64,000 bases of DNA from Aradus depressus (Eukaryota; Arthropoda; Insecta; Hemiptera; Aradidae), in NCBI GenBank assembly GCA_963662175.1, contig OY759221.1, positions 23,051,027 to 23,115,026 of the forward strand, written 5' to 3'. Shown here one piece after another: positions 1-10,840 of the stretch (its first letter is position 1; the number at the start of each line of letters is the position of its first letter). The notes under the pieces are model-generated. The model worked only from the letters and a program-made list of their open reading frames with translations. It made no database searches and had not been told where the DNA came from. Position numbers and translations under genes: made by a program.

Positions 1-395
1 TGGGGTTTTTGAGTTGAGGCCCCCTCAGCCTTTCGTTCTACCGATTTCGCTGAAAATTAATAAGTGTCGTCCTCATGAGGTTTTGAAAACCCATGAAATT
101 TTGTGTGGGTACATTCATTCTACTGGTAGTTTTATAGTTTTTATGTTAAGCCGTTCTCTTAATCCTCCATTTCTCTTTAGTCGATTTGACTGAAAATCAA
201 TAGGTGTCATCGTTAGAGGGTTCTGAGTTCACATATAAAATTTCGTGTCGATGCATTCATTCTATCGGGAGTATTGTGTATAGACACAAACACTGACAGA
301 CATTTTTTTTCATATTTGGAATCTCGAGGTCGGATAACATAAAATTCCGTTGAAAACTCCGCATCAAATTTTTTACATAACTTCCCCTATACCTC
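1..395. repeat. Dispersed repeat RA, copy 1 (cut by window edge)
   Basis: Non-coding repeat that recurs at least ten times in this window in both orientations. Recognisable blocks in order are a phrase like 'gactgaaaatcaataggtgtc', a 'cgatacattcattctatcgg' block, 'gttcacagacaca' with a T-run, and 'aattccgttgaaaactccgc'. Other copies lie near 3720-4140, 15340-15615, 21285-22045, 22440-22725, 23855-24100, 25855-26105, 28495-28915 and 49968-50365. I see no open frame shared between copies and no clear terminal inverted repeats, so the class is unknown. Confidence 0.6.
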
Positions 396-892
396 TTATA
401 GCTGGCGAAATAAAAAACAAAAAAATTATAAAATTGCGAATAAATACCTGTCTTAACTCTTGGGTTATAGTTAGAATATTACCACATTCTCCAGTTGAAC
501 TATTATATACATCACATTTATCGATAATTCTAAAAAAAAGTACGTCATTAGGTGGGAGAGTTTGTGATAAATAAATTAATGATAGGCCGATGACCTGGAA
601 CAATGCTCTCTTTGACTTATATCGTTTATTATCGCCATAATAACTCAAAATATATAATAATAAATATTTTTTACATAGAAACAAACTTGGCGGTTCATAA
701 TATATTACATCTAATATACAAAGTTTTATTGTATTTGTTTTATAATATATTTATCGAAACAGTTTAATTGTACTATGATTGATTTACCAGATATTATGTT
801 GGCCCCTTATATCTTCGTCTACATGTAACATGTGTAGGTAATTATGATAATTTTTTTTATTTATGTTTCATAAACTCATTAACATTATTTAA

Positions 893-986
893 AAACCTAT
901 AAATGCTGGTCGTAGAAGACCATTCAATGTTTGGCTTTTTGGAAGTATAGAATTGAGTTGCAGTTGAGAGAGAAAAAAAAATTCAG
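893..986 (+). promoter_or_regulatory. Possible orphan TATA promoter and 5' non-coding exon
   Basis: TATAAAT at 898-904 is followed about 25 bases later by CCATTCAATG, an initiator-like start. A ~60-base stretch then ends in TTCAG|GTATGT at 986/987, a good splice donor. I found no coding exon downstream on this strand that it could serve. It may be a relic, the 5' exon of a gene outside what I can read, or chance in AT-rich DNA. Confidence 0.22.
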
Positions 987-1209
987 GTATGTAAATGTGA
1001 TATTATAACCGCATTGTCGCCTTTAATATTTCAAGTAGATTAACTAATCAATAGGATTGAAATAATGAATGGAGGATTAATTTGTCTAGTTTAATATGAT
1101 ATCTCTTCCTCCATTGAATATGTATAAATATTAGATTATAGCAAAAGTAATTGTGGCTTTTTGTTTAGTAGACAACAATAATACATGGGAGAGTCTCATT
1201 TGAAAAATA

Positions 1210-2985
1210 TTACATTACAGTCTCTTAAATCTAGATATTTTAGGTTTGCAATTCTTGCATCTTTAATCTAGACTTCTTAAGCCTACATTCCTTATCTCTT
1301 GAATATATCTTAAATTTACGATCCAATCTCTTAGATTTACAATCATTCCCTCTTTAATCTAGACTTCTTAAGCATATATTCCTTATCTCGAATATGTTTT
1401 AGATTTACAATCCAGTCTCTTAGATTTACAATCCTTCCCTCTTTAACTAGACTTATTAAGCCTACATTCCTTATCTCTTGAATATATCTTAGATTTACGA
1501 TCCAGTCTCTTAGATTTACAATCATTCCCTCTTTAATTTAGACTTCTTAAGCATATATTCCTTATCTCGAATATGTTTTAGATTTACAATCCAGTCTCTT
1601 AGATTTACAATCCTTCCCTCTTTAACTAGACTTATTAAGCCTACATTCCTTATCTCTTGAATATATCTTAGATTTACGATCCAGTCTCTTAGATTTACAA
1701 TCATTCCCTCTTTAATTTAGACTTCTTAAGCATATATTCCTTATCTCGAATATGTTTTAGATTTACAATCCAGTCTCTTAGATTTACAATCCTTCCCTCT
1801 TTAATCTAGACTTATTAAGCCTACATTCCTTATCTCTTGAATATATCTTAGATTTACGATCCAGTCTCTTAGATTTACAATCCTTCCCTCTTTAATCTAG
1901 ACTTATTAAGCCTACATTTCTTATCTCTTGAATATATCTTAGATTTACGATCCAGTCTCTTAGATTTACAATCATTCCCTCTTTAATTTAGACTTCTTAA
2001 GCATATATTCCTTATCTCTTGAATATATCTTAGATTTACAATTCAGTCTCTTAGATTTACAATCCTTCCCTCTTTAATCTAGACTTCTTAAGCATATATT
2101 TCTTATCTCGAATATGTTTTAGATTTACAATCCAGTCTCTTAGATTTACAATCATTCCCTCTTTAATCTAGACTTCTTAAGCATATATTCCTTATCTCTT
2201 GAATATATATTAGATTTACAATCCAGTCTCTTAGATTTACAATCTTTCCCTCTTTAATCTAGATTTCTTAAGCCTACATTCCTTATCTCTTGCATATATC
2301 TTAGATTTACAATCCAGTCTCTTAGATTTACAATCCTTCCCTCTTTAATCTAGACGTCCTATATTTATATTCCTACATCTTACAAGGAGAGAATACGATG
2401 TAGGGGTCACGAAAGTTGCCCAAAATTTGGGTCTTAAAATCGATAATTTTTGATTTTAACCAAAATCTGTATTCAATGGTTTTTTGACCTGAGAAACACG
2501 AATTTTAAATTAGTTTTCATGAAAACAATTTCCCCGACCATGCTCCCCTTGGAAAAAAATGTTATTTTTTTTATTATTAATTTCACTGCTCAAATCAACG
2601 CAATAATATTTTTTCTGAAACCTGGGTAAAAAACAAAAAAAAAATGACATCGAGAACTCCTCATTCGGTAAAACACATGCCAAGAAAAAAAATAACGAAA
2701 AATGGCCAAAATGAAATTTTCAAAAATTAGTTGCGACCAAACCAAGGCCCATTGGAACGAACTGTGAGACACGTGTCTTCTTATTTTCGACCTAAACATG
2801 CAAAAAAAAGTTCGATCAAAATTCGTGACCCCGACCTCGTATCCTCTCCTTGTTAGATTTACAATCCTTGACTCTTTAATCTAGACTTCCTTTGTTTACA
2901 CTCCTTATCTATTGAATACCTCTTAGATTTACATTCCAGTCTCTTAAATCTAGATCTCTTACATTTACATCTTGATTTAAGAGAT
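1210..2985. repeat. AT-rich satellite, ~90-bp unit in 179-bp dimers
   Basis: About 15-20 head-to-tail copies of a unit containing 'tctagacttcttaagc', 'ttccttatctc' and 'ttagatttacaatcc'. Two sub-variants, one with 'cctacattccttatctcttg' and one with 'catatattccttatctcg', alternate so that near-identical copies recur every 179 bp (for example 1343 and 1522). The array is interrupted at 2383-2852 by a transposable element and resumes after it. Short minus-strand open frames inside it only reflect the repeat. Confidence 0.9.
2383..2852. mobile_element. 470-bp TIR element (MITE) with TTA duplication, inside the satellite
   Basis: The ends are inverted repeats of about 34 bp with roughly 30 matches (left starts CAAGGAGAGAATACGATG, right reads CAAGGAGAGGATACGAGG on the other strand). 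It is flanked by TTA at 2380-2382 and 2853-2855, and satellite sequence continues on both sides. A 3-bp TTA duplication fits PIF/Harbinger-type elements, but the ends alone do not prove the superfamily. No transposase is encoded, so it is non-autonomous. Confidence 0.75.
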
Positions 2986-3013
2986 AAGGAAAGTAAAGTA
3001 TAAATATATTATG

Positions 3014-3047
<34 letters not shown>

Positions 3048-3719
3048 TTGGTTGAAAATTAATAGGTTCTTAGGGGGTTCTTCGGAGTTAAAATTCCGAT
3101 CGAAATTCAACATCGAATATCTGACTTATTACATAAACTTTCTCTGTACTTCGTTTAGTTGGGTAAATACAAATATATAAAAGCTTACGAATGAGTCATT
3201 TCTGAACTCCTGATTATTTAAATTTTCATTATATTTTGCCTCCTACAGTTTTTTGCTGTAAGTACTTATATAATTATCTTTAAGTGAGGGAGGGCCATAA
3301 GTTAAAGTAATCTACCAGACTGACAGTGATTAAAGACCTTGTTATTAGGCTCAATAACATATTCGAAGACTATGTAGGATTAATGTTCATTATTTCTGCA
3401 TACATATGTCGTGTCTTACATTATCTTCTATGTATTATTAATGTTATTTGAAATGTACATGTGTAATTGCTAGATCGGGCAACACATAAGATATTCTAGT
3501 AGATTTCAATTAGTCGCTTGTAGCCCAGTCCAGGAACTTCAACTCTTGGTACGTAAATGTACCATGGTAACTCCTTATCCAGCATGACTTAATCAATTAC
3601 GTTTTTTCTTTCCTTTTAAAGCAAATCGATCGTTTTGGCTAAATCTCAATATTTGACTTACATAATGGCTTCTGAATCGTCTCACTAAATTTTGTGTCGA
3701 TACATTTATTACATCATTA
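2986..3719. other. Intergenic, no gene seen
   Basis: Contains a (TA)n microsatellite at about 3018-3044, followed by AT-rich single-copy-looking sequence. The start (3050-3170) resembles a worn part of repeat RA. No open frame with protein-like composition. Confidence 0.5.
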
Positions 3720-4140
3720 CATCATCACTTACTGAAATTTGTGAGTTGAGCCCCCCTCAGATACCCCCTTCCCCCTGATTTCTCTGATAATCAATAGGTG
3801 TCGTTCTAAGAAGGCTTTGAATTTACACATGAAATATTGTGTCAATACATTCATTATAATGGCAGTTATTACAGTTTTTGTGTTAAACCTCCCCCCCCCC
3901 CTTTTCTTTAACCGATTTGACTGAAACTCAATAACTGTTGTCCTCAGAGGTTCCTGATTACACATAAAAAATTTCATTTCGTTCCATTTATTTTATCGGG
4001 AGTTATCATACTCAGTCCCACACAGACAGATTTTTTTTTTTTTTTCATTTTTGGAATGGAGGTCGGAAAACATCAAATTCCATTGAAAACTCCACATCGA
4101 ATTTTTGACCAATAACTTCTATACTTCATATATCTTGGGA
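3720..4140. repeat. Dispersed repeat RA, copy 2
   Basis: Same block order as the copy at 1-395, including the 'gactgaaactcaataactg' region and the 'cattgaaaactccacatcg' region. Homopolymer C and T runs differ in length from the other copy. The minus-strand frame at 3729-3977 is repeat sequence, not a gene. Confidence 0.6.
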
Positions 4141-5149
4141 AGTAATACTAATTTATTTTAAAAATCCAACTTTGGAGATATGTGCAATGTTGCGATGCAC
4201 TAAAAAAAAAAACTTTTCACTCAAGACATGGAATTTGGAACGAGAACATGGTAAAGTTACCTAGTGGGACAAAAAATAGATAGATGCTCATAAAAATTTA
4301 CGGTGTATTTGAAAATTAACTTGGATGTGAAACATTTTAGAACTAGGAAACTCTTATGTTTGTACATTTATTCTATATATCATGTTCATAGACTAAAGAG
4401 ACAGAAAATCCGGAAAATTGAGTATGTATTGTATGTATGTATTTTTTTTTCAAGCATACTTTTTTCCAGACAGGAGGAACGAAACTTCAGATTGAACACA
4501 GCAAAAACTTTATTGAACCTTTACGGCGTGGCGGAATTTTGTTATGAGCGCATCCCCGAATTGGAGTTGAAATGAGAGATGAAATGGCCCTACCATAATT
4601 TAGCAGACAGTTAACCGCTTGAGCGCTGTGACTTCTATGTAAGAGCTTCCTTCTTTCAGCACAAACTCTGGTAATTATAGTTAGTAATGTTAAAGTTAGA
4701 TATATTGTGAAGGCTGGTGTGTACACCTAGGGGCCTAAGCATTCAAAGCCCTTATCTATTCCCAGTTAGTTCTACTCTCTAATTTTGCCTACCCTTGTTG
4801 CTCACCCTTAAAAGCCAAAGGGTTTTACTTGATATGATGTTACTCAGGATTGTTAAGTCTGAAGTTGAGTGTGCACCACTTGTTGAATAACCCAGTCAAT
4901 AGGCTTATAACTGATGGGAATAATTTTGAGGTAGATTGGTTCTATGACAGCCATCTTAAAATAAAGAGTAATATTACTAGTGTCCTCATAAATAATACTA
5001 GTCTTAGTGATAAAGGTATGAATTATAATTGTCATAAAATAGAATATTATACTACAATACTTTTGGTAAAATATTGTTCATAGTTATTTTGATTTATTGT
5101 TATATATGTATATTTGTGGGTTTACCCTGTATATAAAGAAATAAATAAC
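4141..5149. other. Intergenic, with a small dispersed repeat at 4690-4780
   Basis: Around 4690-4780 is a segment (key phrase 'tgtgtacacctaggggcc') that recurs near 16440-16510 and, inverted, near 53345-53405. The plus-strand open frame at 4303-4575 has no recognisable domain and I do not call it. Confidence 0.4.
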
Positions 5150-5272
5150 ATTCCATCCGAAGGATGGGGTGCTCAATGTGTCTACCTTCCAGATAAACAG
5201 CTCAAGGGCCTCGGCCAGGTTTCGAAACGGCGATGTTGAGCTCAGTAAGCTAGCAGGCTACCGGCGCTCTCA
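5150..5272 (-). repeat. SINE-A, 5' half
   Basis: tRNA-like head of the SINE-A family read on the minus strand: GCGCCGGTAGCCTGC start, an A-box-like region and a B-box-like 'cgtttcgaaacctgg', then 'ccgaggcccttgag' and the 'ccatccgaaggat' block. The rest of the element is missing. The full-length reference copy is 41568-41918. Confidence 0.7.
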
Positions 5273-5848
5273 ATGTTAAAGTTAGTAAAGCAGATACGCT
5301 TAGACCCACCATCCACCGGAAAGGATAGTTGGAAGTTAAGCCCGCTTGTCTAATAAACATTACTTTACTTTTTACACACACAAGAGTATATAAACGTATA
5401 TGTGTGTGTGTGTACGCATTAGTGTGTGAGACCATTGTTGTCTCGCATCCTGGCCTCTCCAATTTATCGCTGTGCCACTGAGACAACATGACAGAGCAAG
5501 TCACAGCCTATGCATCCCCTATTAAGTAAATAACTCTTGTTAATTAATATAATTTGATGCTAGTAAAAATTATTAGAAAAATAATTAATATGGGCAAAAG
5601 CTAATTTTCTCTCTAGTGTATCTCTTTCAGATTTTTCTATTTACCGATCGGTATCGACAAGTCTTTAATATAATTAATTAAGTCTCCTCCTTCTTTTTTA
5701 TATTAACCTGTAGTATTGAATATCTTCTCCGGCTCAACTTATATGTCAGAAATAGCGTTTTTCTATCTTAGTTCCTAAAATATTTGTTTGATGGGTTCCA
5801 ATTTCCAAGTTGGTACTCACTTTGCATTTTCCATTGGGATGTGGTCCC

Positions 5849-6105
5849 TCATTATACCTGTGTTACGGTTAGTCTACAATTTATCCCTCAATTTGCCTCT
5901 ACCATTGAAAAACTGTCCCTCATTATACCTGTATTACGGTTAGTCTACAATTTATCCCTCAATTTGCCTCTACCATTGAAAAACTGTCCCTCATTATACC
6001 TGTATTACGGTTAGTCTACAATTTATCCCTCAATTTGCCTCTACCATTGAAAAACTGTCCCTCATTATACCTGTATTACGGTTAGTCTACAATTTATCAC
6101 TCAAT
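5849..6105. repeat. Minisatellite, ~71-bp unit, about 3.6 copies
   Basis: The unit 'tcattatacctgtattacgg ... accattgaaaaactgtccc' repeats at about 5850, 5921, 5992 and 6062 with few differences. The near-identity of copies suggests recent expansion. The open frame through it is a by-product. Confidence 0.88.
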
Positions 6106-7239
6106 TCGCCCATAAGAGTGAGGGGATTTTCAGGACTCTTTACTGTCAGAGTTCGAAGATTTGTTCTTCGATTATGCTTTTAGTGTTAAGTCATTAAGAT
6201 ATAATATAATTCTTACTTTAACAATAACGATATTTAATTCCTCTCACACTTCATTCACAACACCATATCTTTATGTATAATCAAGGATCCTGGTTGTTGC
6301 ACACAGAAAAAGTTGTGTATTAGAACAAAAATAATTAAAATAAGAAATGATTTCATTCAATAGAAGTTTAGTTTTTTGAATGAGCCTCAGGTTTTTCGGT
6401 TTGTTTAATTAAGTTACGTTTGTTTCACTTAATACACCTAATATATCCATTACATATTTTTTTTATTTTTTTTTTTTTTTGGGTTGTGAAAGGAGATTCT
6501 GAATTTACAATAATATATTTCTCTAATATTTCTTTCTTTGGGGTTTCACAACTTGGCAAATATAGAGTTTTCGGGAAGAACTCATCAGTATTCAAAAATT
6601 TTGTTTACAATCAATAAGCAATATCATATGAGATGTTGTCATTAATTCAATAAGTATAGAAATAACATGTTATTAAACTCAAATTTATTCGTTATGTACT
6701 TTATGTGAAATATATATTTTTTATGTTGTTCACATTTTCTTTTTTTTTTTTACTGAGACCTGTGGATATTTATATTTTTTAGTGTTAATTTATTTGTATT
6801 TTACTCAAGATTTCAAATATACATAGAAGAAATCCATATTGTCAAAACATGTTGTTTTAGTCCCTTATAATATAATATACACCATATTATGGTGTATTAA
6901 GAAGAAATCCACATTTAATTTATGTTTTATGGAGCAAAACAAGTGTATTAACAGATTTTCGCTATTGCCCATATTTATAATAGGATAACTATAAAAATAA
7001 TATATATAAATATCAAAATAAATAACCTGTGAAACCTAGATCCAAAAAATTTTCTTTTGAAAGAAAAATCAGTCTGGGCTGTGATTACCAAAATGTTGAC
7101 TCATAAAATATGTAACCTACATTGAACAATATATATAGAAAACTTAAGTAAAATATAAATAAATTAATATATAGAAATATAAATGTCCACAGGTCTGAGC
7201 AAAACAATAAACTGAACAACATAAAGACAAAGTAAATAA
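6106..7239. other. Intergenic, AT-rich, with a Penelope-type relic near 6550-6600
   Basis: At 6555-6590 the minus strand keeps CTGATGA followed by 'ttcttcccgaaaac', a hammerhead-like core with a shortened stem II, so probably dead. Otherwise poly-T runs and AT-rich DNA with no gene visible. Confidence 0.4.
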
Positions 7240-7440
7240 AAGGGGGCCATGGTGGACGTGCGGGGTAGAGCGTAGGTAGGGCTTTGGTCGCTTGGTCTCA
7301 CCATGGATTGCGGTTCGAATCCCGTCCAGGAGTGAATTTTATTTCGTCGATAGAACTCCCTTCCGGGGTGTCGTAATTAACTAGATAACACAGTGATATG
7401 GCTAATATGCATCGTGCATAAGGCCAAAAATTTTTTAAAA
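7240..7440 (+). repeat. SINE-B copy (tRNA-like head)
   Basis: Contains a tRNA-like head with 'gcggttcgaatcccgtcc' as B-box, followed by a conserved body ('gaattttatttcgtcgatag', 'aactcccttccgggg') and a tail near 'gcatcgtgcataaggcc'. Other copies are at 9862-9990, 18735-18830, 28340-28495 (plus strand) and 51195-51325 (minus strand). It lacks a foldable tRNA body, so it is a SINE and not a tRNA gene. Confidence 0.7.
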
Positions 7441-7545
7441 AAAGTAAATAAATTTGAGAATAGTTACCATTCTTGTGTTTAAAAATTGTTTGAATAATTA
7501 AGATGTTATTTGTATATTGAATCAATGACTAACTTGTTGTTGGTT

Positions 7546-7615
7546 TGCATCAAAACATTTTTAAATACTGTTGATGGGAGTTCTTCTGAAACAACTATAT
7601 TTGCTAGGCTGTAAA
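7546..7615 (+). repeat. Worn Penelope-type hammerhead region
   Basis: Plus strand reads 'atactgttgatgggagttct' then 'tctgaaacaac' and 'tatttgctagg', matching the better-preserved copies at 30589-30870 in inverse orientation. The CUGAUGA and GAAAC boxes both carry changes, so it is a relic. Confidence 0.4.
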
Positions 7616-8272
7616 GACAAAAATTATAGCTGCTGAAAAATATATTATTGATCATCAAAAATAAACATTACTTTTTAGAATGCCGTTGCAACATACAACT
7701 CAAATGAACTCAAGTCATACCTAAACCTGAATGCTCCTTTCTCACACATCAAAGTACTGTCTCAACTTCGTCTTTATGGAAGTATTGTCTTAAATTAGTT
7801 AAAAACGTAATGTTTACATTCTTAATCCTCAGGAGCTTTGTATAGACTGCAATAAAAACTAATTGAAAGAAGCATACCACCTGTCCGTTCTACTCACCCT
7901 TTAGAAGCCACTTCCTGCCTCAGTGTCAACATAGGCTTATCCAACTTCCGTACCATACTTCTGGCCCTTAATAACAATGAGCTCTACAATATTTTTTATT
8001 ATATAACCATCGCTTTGAAACATATATAATAATAGAACATTCATTGTAAATGAATATTGTATTTCTACTTCCATTTTATATTTATATTCAACGCTCACTT
8101 CCCCACTCCATATTTTCTCTTCTTGTATTATTATTATTTTTATTAATTTGTATTTACTTATTTTATTTGTATATTTTTTTTTTTTTTCTGTAATGTTTTT
8201 TTTTATTCTTCATTTATTTCTCATTAATAATATTATTACTTTCATTTATTTCCCTATTTAAATTCATATTAA

Positions 8273-9600
8273 CCCTAGAATGACACCGTGGTGTGTCTGA
8301 CACCCCAATCGAAAGTTAAAGTGTATTACTTAATTTCCTATAGTTCACAGAAGTCCCCCGACCCTATGTAAATAACAGTCATCTCCTCCCTAACCTTACT
8401 GGGACTTCAAACACCTTTAGTAGGCCCTTGTGACTTTAGGAATCAACATTGAAGTGATCTTGGGGTGTCTCACACCCCACGGTGTTATTGACGTCATTCT
8501 TTTTTTTACCTATTACAGGTAAGTTCTTTTTTTTTATGGCTTTGTTTATAGTTTATGTGTTAAATCGTTATAGTTAATGTTTACTGTGGAGTTGGAAGTG
8601 GGTTTTGCGCCAATAGGTTTCTTCATAACGTATATTTATATATTTTAGGAAAGTTATGGCATCTCAAAAGAGGCAATGGACTGATGAGGAACTGTTGGTG
8701 TATCTAGAAGAATTGAGGAGAGGATATTGAGGAACTGGGAGGCAGTTCTTCTGAAGAAGAATATGAAGAAACCCATGTTCATTCAGACTCTGAAGAGGAA
8801 TTAGATGACACATTCGTGAGACATGAGGAGCCCAGCACATGTGCAGACTCTTCGACTACATTGTGCCAAGACGATGTCCCGATGTCAACGCAGGTGTACT
8901 GTATAGCATGGTCAATTGGAGGAAGCCAATGCCCAGAAAAGATTTTTTAAATGAACTTGGATTCCAATTACTCAAACCATATTTAGTGGAACGGTCCAAG
9001 TTCAATCATTTAAGTAGAACTTTGAAAATACACATACATGAAATTTTGGGTCAACCCTCAAGCTCAACTCCACCTACTGCAATTGTTATACCATCTGGCA
9101 AATATATGAGATGCTCTTTATGCAACAGACATAAGGATAGAAAATACAAAATGGTTTGCATGAGCTGCCAGAGGCCGATGTGCAACGATGATCGTCTAAT
9201 GAAGTGCACCGATTGTGACTGAGTGTAACTGTGCAAATTGTATATATTTTTTGTTAAAGTGATTTTTTTTACATAGACACTATGCTTGAGTTTAAAAAAA
9301 AAAGAAAAGTTTTTACCTTTCCTACAAATAAAATTTCGTCCAGTATTTTTATCTGTATCTACTTTATAACTTTTTCAACATGTGACATCCTTATTTGATT
9401 TTTTTCCTATTCAATTAAAATAACTTCCTAATTTTGTTTGTTTGTTTTATATTCATTACATACATTCTAATATATTAAATCTGCATTAATTTTGGATTAA
9501 TGTGAAAAATAAATTACAAGAAAATTATATAAAGGGCTTGGGGTGTCAGACACCCCACGATGTCAATAGTGGTGACGAAATTCACGGTGTCATTCTAGGG
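8273..9600 (+). mobile_element. Internally deleted piggyBac-type element with TTAA duplications
   Basis: Flanked by TTAA at 8269-8272 and 9601-9604, the hallmark of piggyBac insertion. The terminal inverted repeat CCCTAGAATGACACCG is perfect over 16 bp at both ends. Just inside lie palindromic motifs of the form GGGGTGTC-x-GACACCCC (about 8290-8306, 8462-8484, 9540-9558), probably transposase binding sites (inference). At 1328 bp it is less than a full-length element; the catalytic middle of the transposase is missing. Confidence 0.9.
8656..9222 (+). pseudogene. piggyBac transposase remnant: N-terminus and Cys-rich C-terminus only
   Basis: A start at 8656 gives MASQKRQWTDEELLVYLEEL, which stops by frameshift near 8730. 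The next frame continues with an acidic stretch (IEELGGSSSEEEYEE, about 8717-8840) typical of the N-terminus of these transposases. From about 8925 a third frame carries the family's C-terminal end (RKDFLNELGFQLLKPYL) and a Cys-rich domain at about 9110-9222 (C-x2-C, C-x2-C, C, C-x2-C), the DNA-binding RING-like module. The DDD catalytic core between them is absent. It cannot make a working enzyme. Confidence 0.82.
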
Positions 9601-9861
9601 TTAATTTCATTTATATATTTTAGATTTTATTCTCACTTTTAGCTTTGTTCCTGTTTAGCAAAATGAATATATTGTTAATTTATTTTATTAACCTTACATT
9701 CTTATCATTACCATTCAGCTGATTAATATCTAATTTTGAATGACACTGACTCAGTTGTATCAAATAGAGACTGGAGATTAAGAGCGAGAGCAATTCCCTA
9801 AGTTATTTACTGATCGGAGTATAAGTAATAAAATGTTGTACATATTTCTAGATTAGAACCG

Positions 9862-10000
9862 TTTTGGCCGTGCGGGTTAATGCGTAGGACTATGGTTGCA
9901 AGGTCCCACCATGGTTGCGGCTTCGAATCCCGCTCAGCAGACACCTTTATTTCAATATAGAACGCCCTCCCAAGGCCATGGATGATGTGTAAATAACCAG
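9862..10000 (+). repeat. SINE-B copy, directly upstream of the esterase-like exon
   Basis: tRNA-like head with 'cttcgaatcccgctc' and the body ending in 'aaggccatggatgatgtgt', matching the SINE-B tail in 28340-28495. It ends within ~35 bases of the exon-like segment at 10034. Confidence 0.65.
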
Positions 10001-10033
10001 TAACAATATTGGAGACAACTGTCCGTGTTGCAG

Positions 10034-10255
10034 GGCAGACATTGCGTCTGACATCGGACGCGGTGCGCAAGTCGCTAGGAGTGAGTGCGATGGACGCTAG
10101 TCAGGAGTATCGGCTCACCTCGTGGTTGGCTCAGCAGGAAGACGCTCACCGGATCTGTCTGTACCAGTGTGACTCTCTGGATCCAGCGGTGTCTCCGCCA
10201 AGCAGACTGTGTCCTCATCGTCGGGCTAGGCTTCAAGGAGCCTACCGTCGAAAAG
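10034..10255 (+). pseudogene. Isolated exon of a neuropathy target esterase (swiss cheese) homologue, frameshifted
   Basis: The segment sits between a splice acceptor (TTGCAG, ending 10033) and a splice donor (AAAAG|GTAGTT). It translates as [20 protein letters not shown] then [20 protein letters not shown] and CD. After 10175 the match continues in the next frame as [18 protein letters not shown] and KEPTVEK. Both parts match the region of NTE/PNPLA6/sws between the cyclic-nucleotide-binding domains and the patatin domain (family knowledge, recalled). The frame change near 10171-10180 looks like a short out-of-frame deletion. No other exons of this gene are visible, so I call it a duplicated, broken exon. 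A live exon with an assembly error is the alternative. Confidence 0.72.
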
Positions 10256-10840
10256 GTAGTTATTCAGAGCTCTTTGGCAATGCGGAGGGGTTCTCATTGA
10301 TCAACATAAAATTTAATTCTTTAGGAAGAAAAATACTGTATTTAAATGAATACAAAGTATTTCAGCGGTGTTCAGCCTAGGGGGGTTGTAAAAAAGGCTG
10401 ATTCTACAATAAGCCTTCGATGGTTATGTATTGTTGGACCAAAGATTCATTATCTTTTTCAGTTTTAAGCATATTTTCTATACATAGCATATTTATTCCC
10501 TTTAAACAATAAGAAATTATTAATATTATTATTTTATTACATTATTGTTAATTTCTGTTGACATTTTGTAGGTCTTCAAAATATACTTTCTGGAAAATTA
10601 TTTCATGGAATTGGACGCAACTTGGGTGTGATTTAATATTCACATTTTGGTTCTGTGACGGGTGTGTTTATGTTAGAAGGTATGTAAATCGTGTTCACAG
10701 ACACACATAGAACTTTTCTTTTTCATTTTTGAATTCAGGAGATTGGAAAACATGAAATTTCGTTGAAAACTTAACATCGAATTTCTGACCGATAGCTGGG
10801 GAAGTATACGAATAATTATAATAAATAAAAAGAATGTTTT
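10256..10840. other. Intergenic, part of repeat RA at 10640-10810
   Basis: AT-rich. The end (about 10640-10810) shares 'gttcacagacacaca', 'cattttt' and 'cgttgaaaacttaacatcg' blocks with repeat RA. No gene seen. Confidence 0.45.

Noticed and set aside
1343..1704. Two near-identical 60-codon minus-strand frames (IVNLRDWIVNL)
   Set aside because: Satellite repeat translated in one frame. Other copies of the unit carry stops.
8839..9222. Complete small zinc-finger protein gene
   Set aside because: It is the C-terminal Cys-rich end of a deleted piggyBac transposase, bounded by the element's inverted ends.
10009..10380. Intact 123-codon plus-strand gene
   Set aside because: The esterase-like match breaks frame near 10175 and the exon ends at a donor at 10255; the rest of the frame is intron-like sequence. 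The ATG is upstream of the acceptor.
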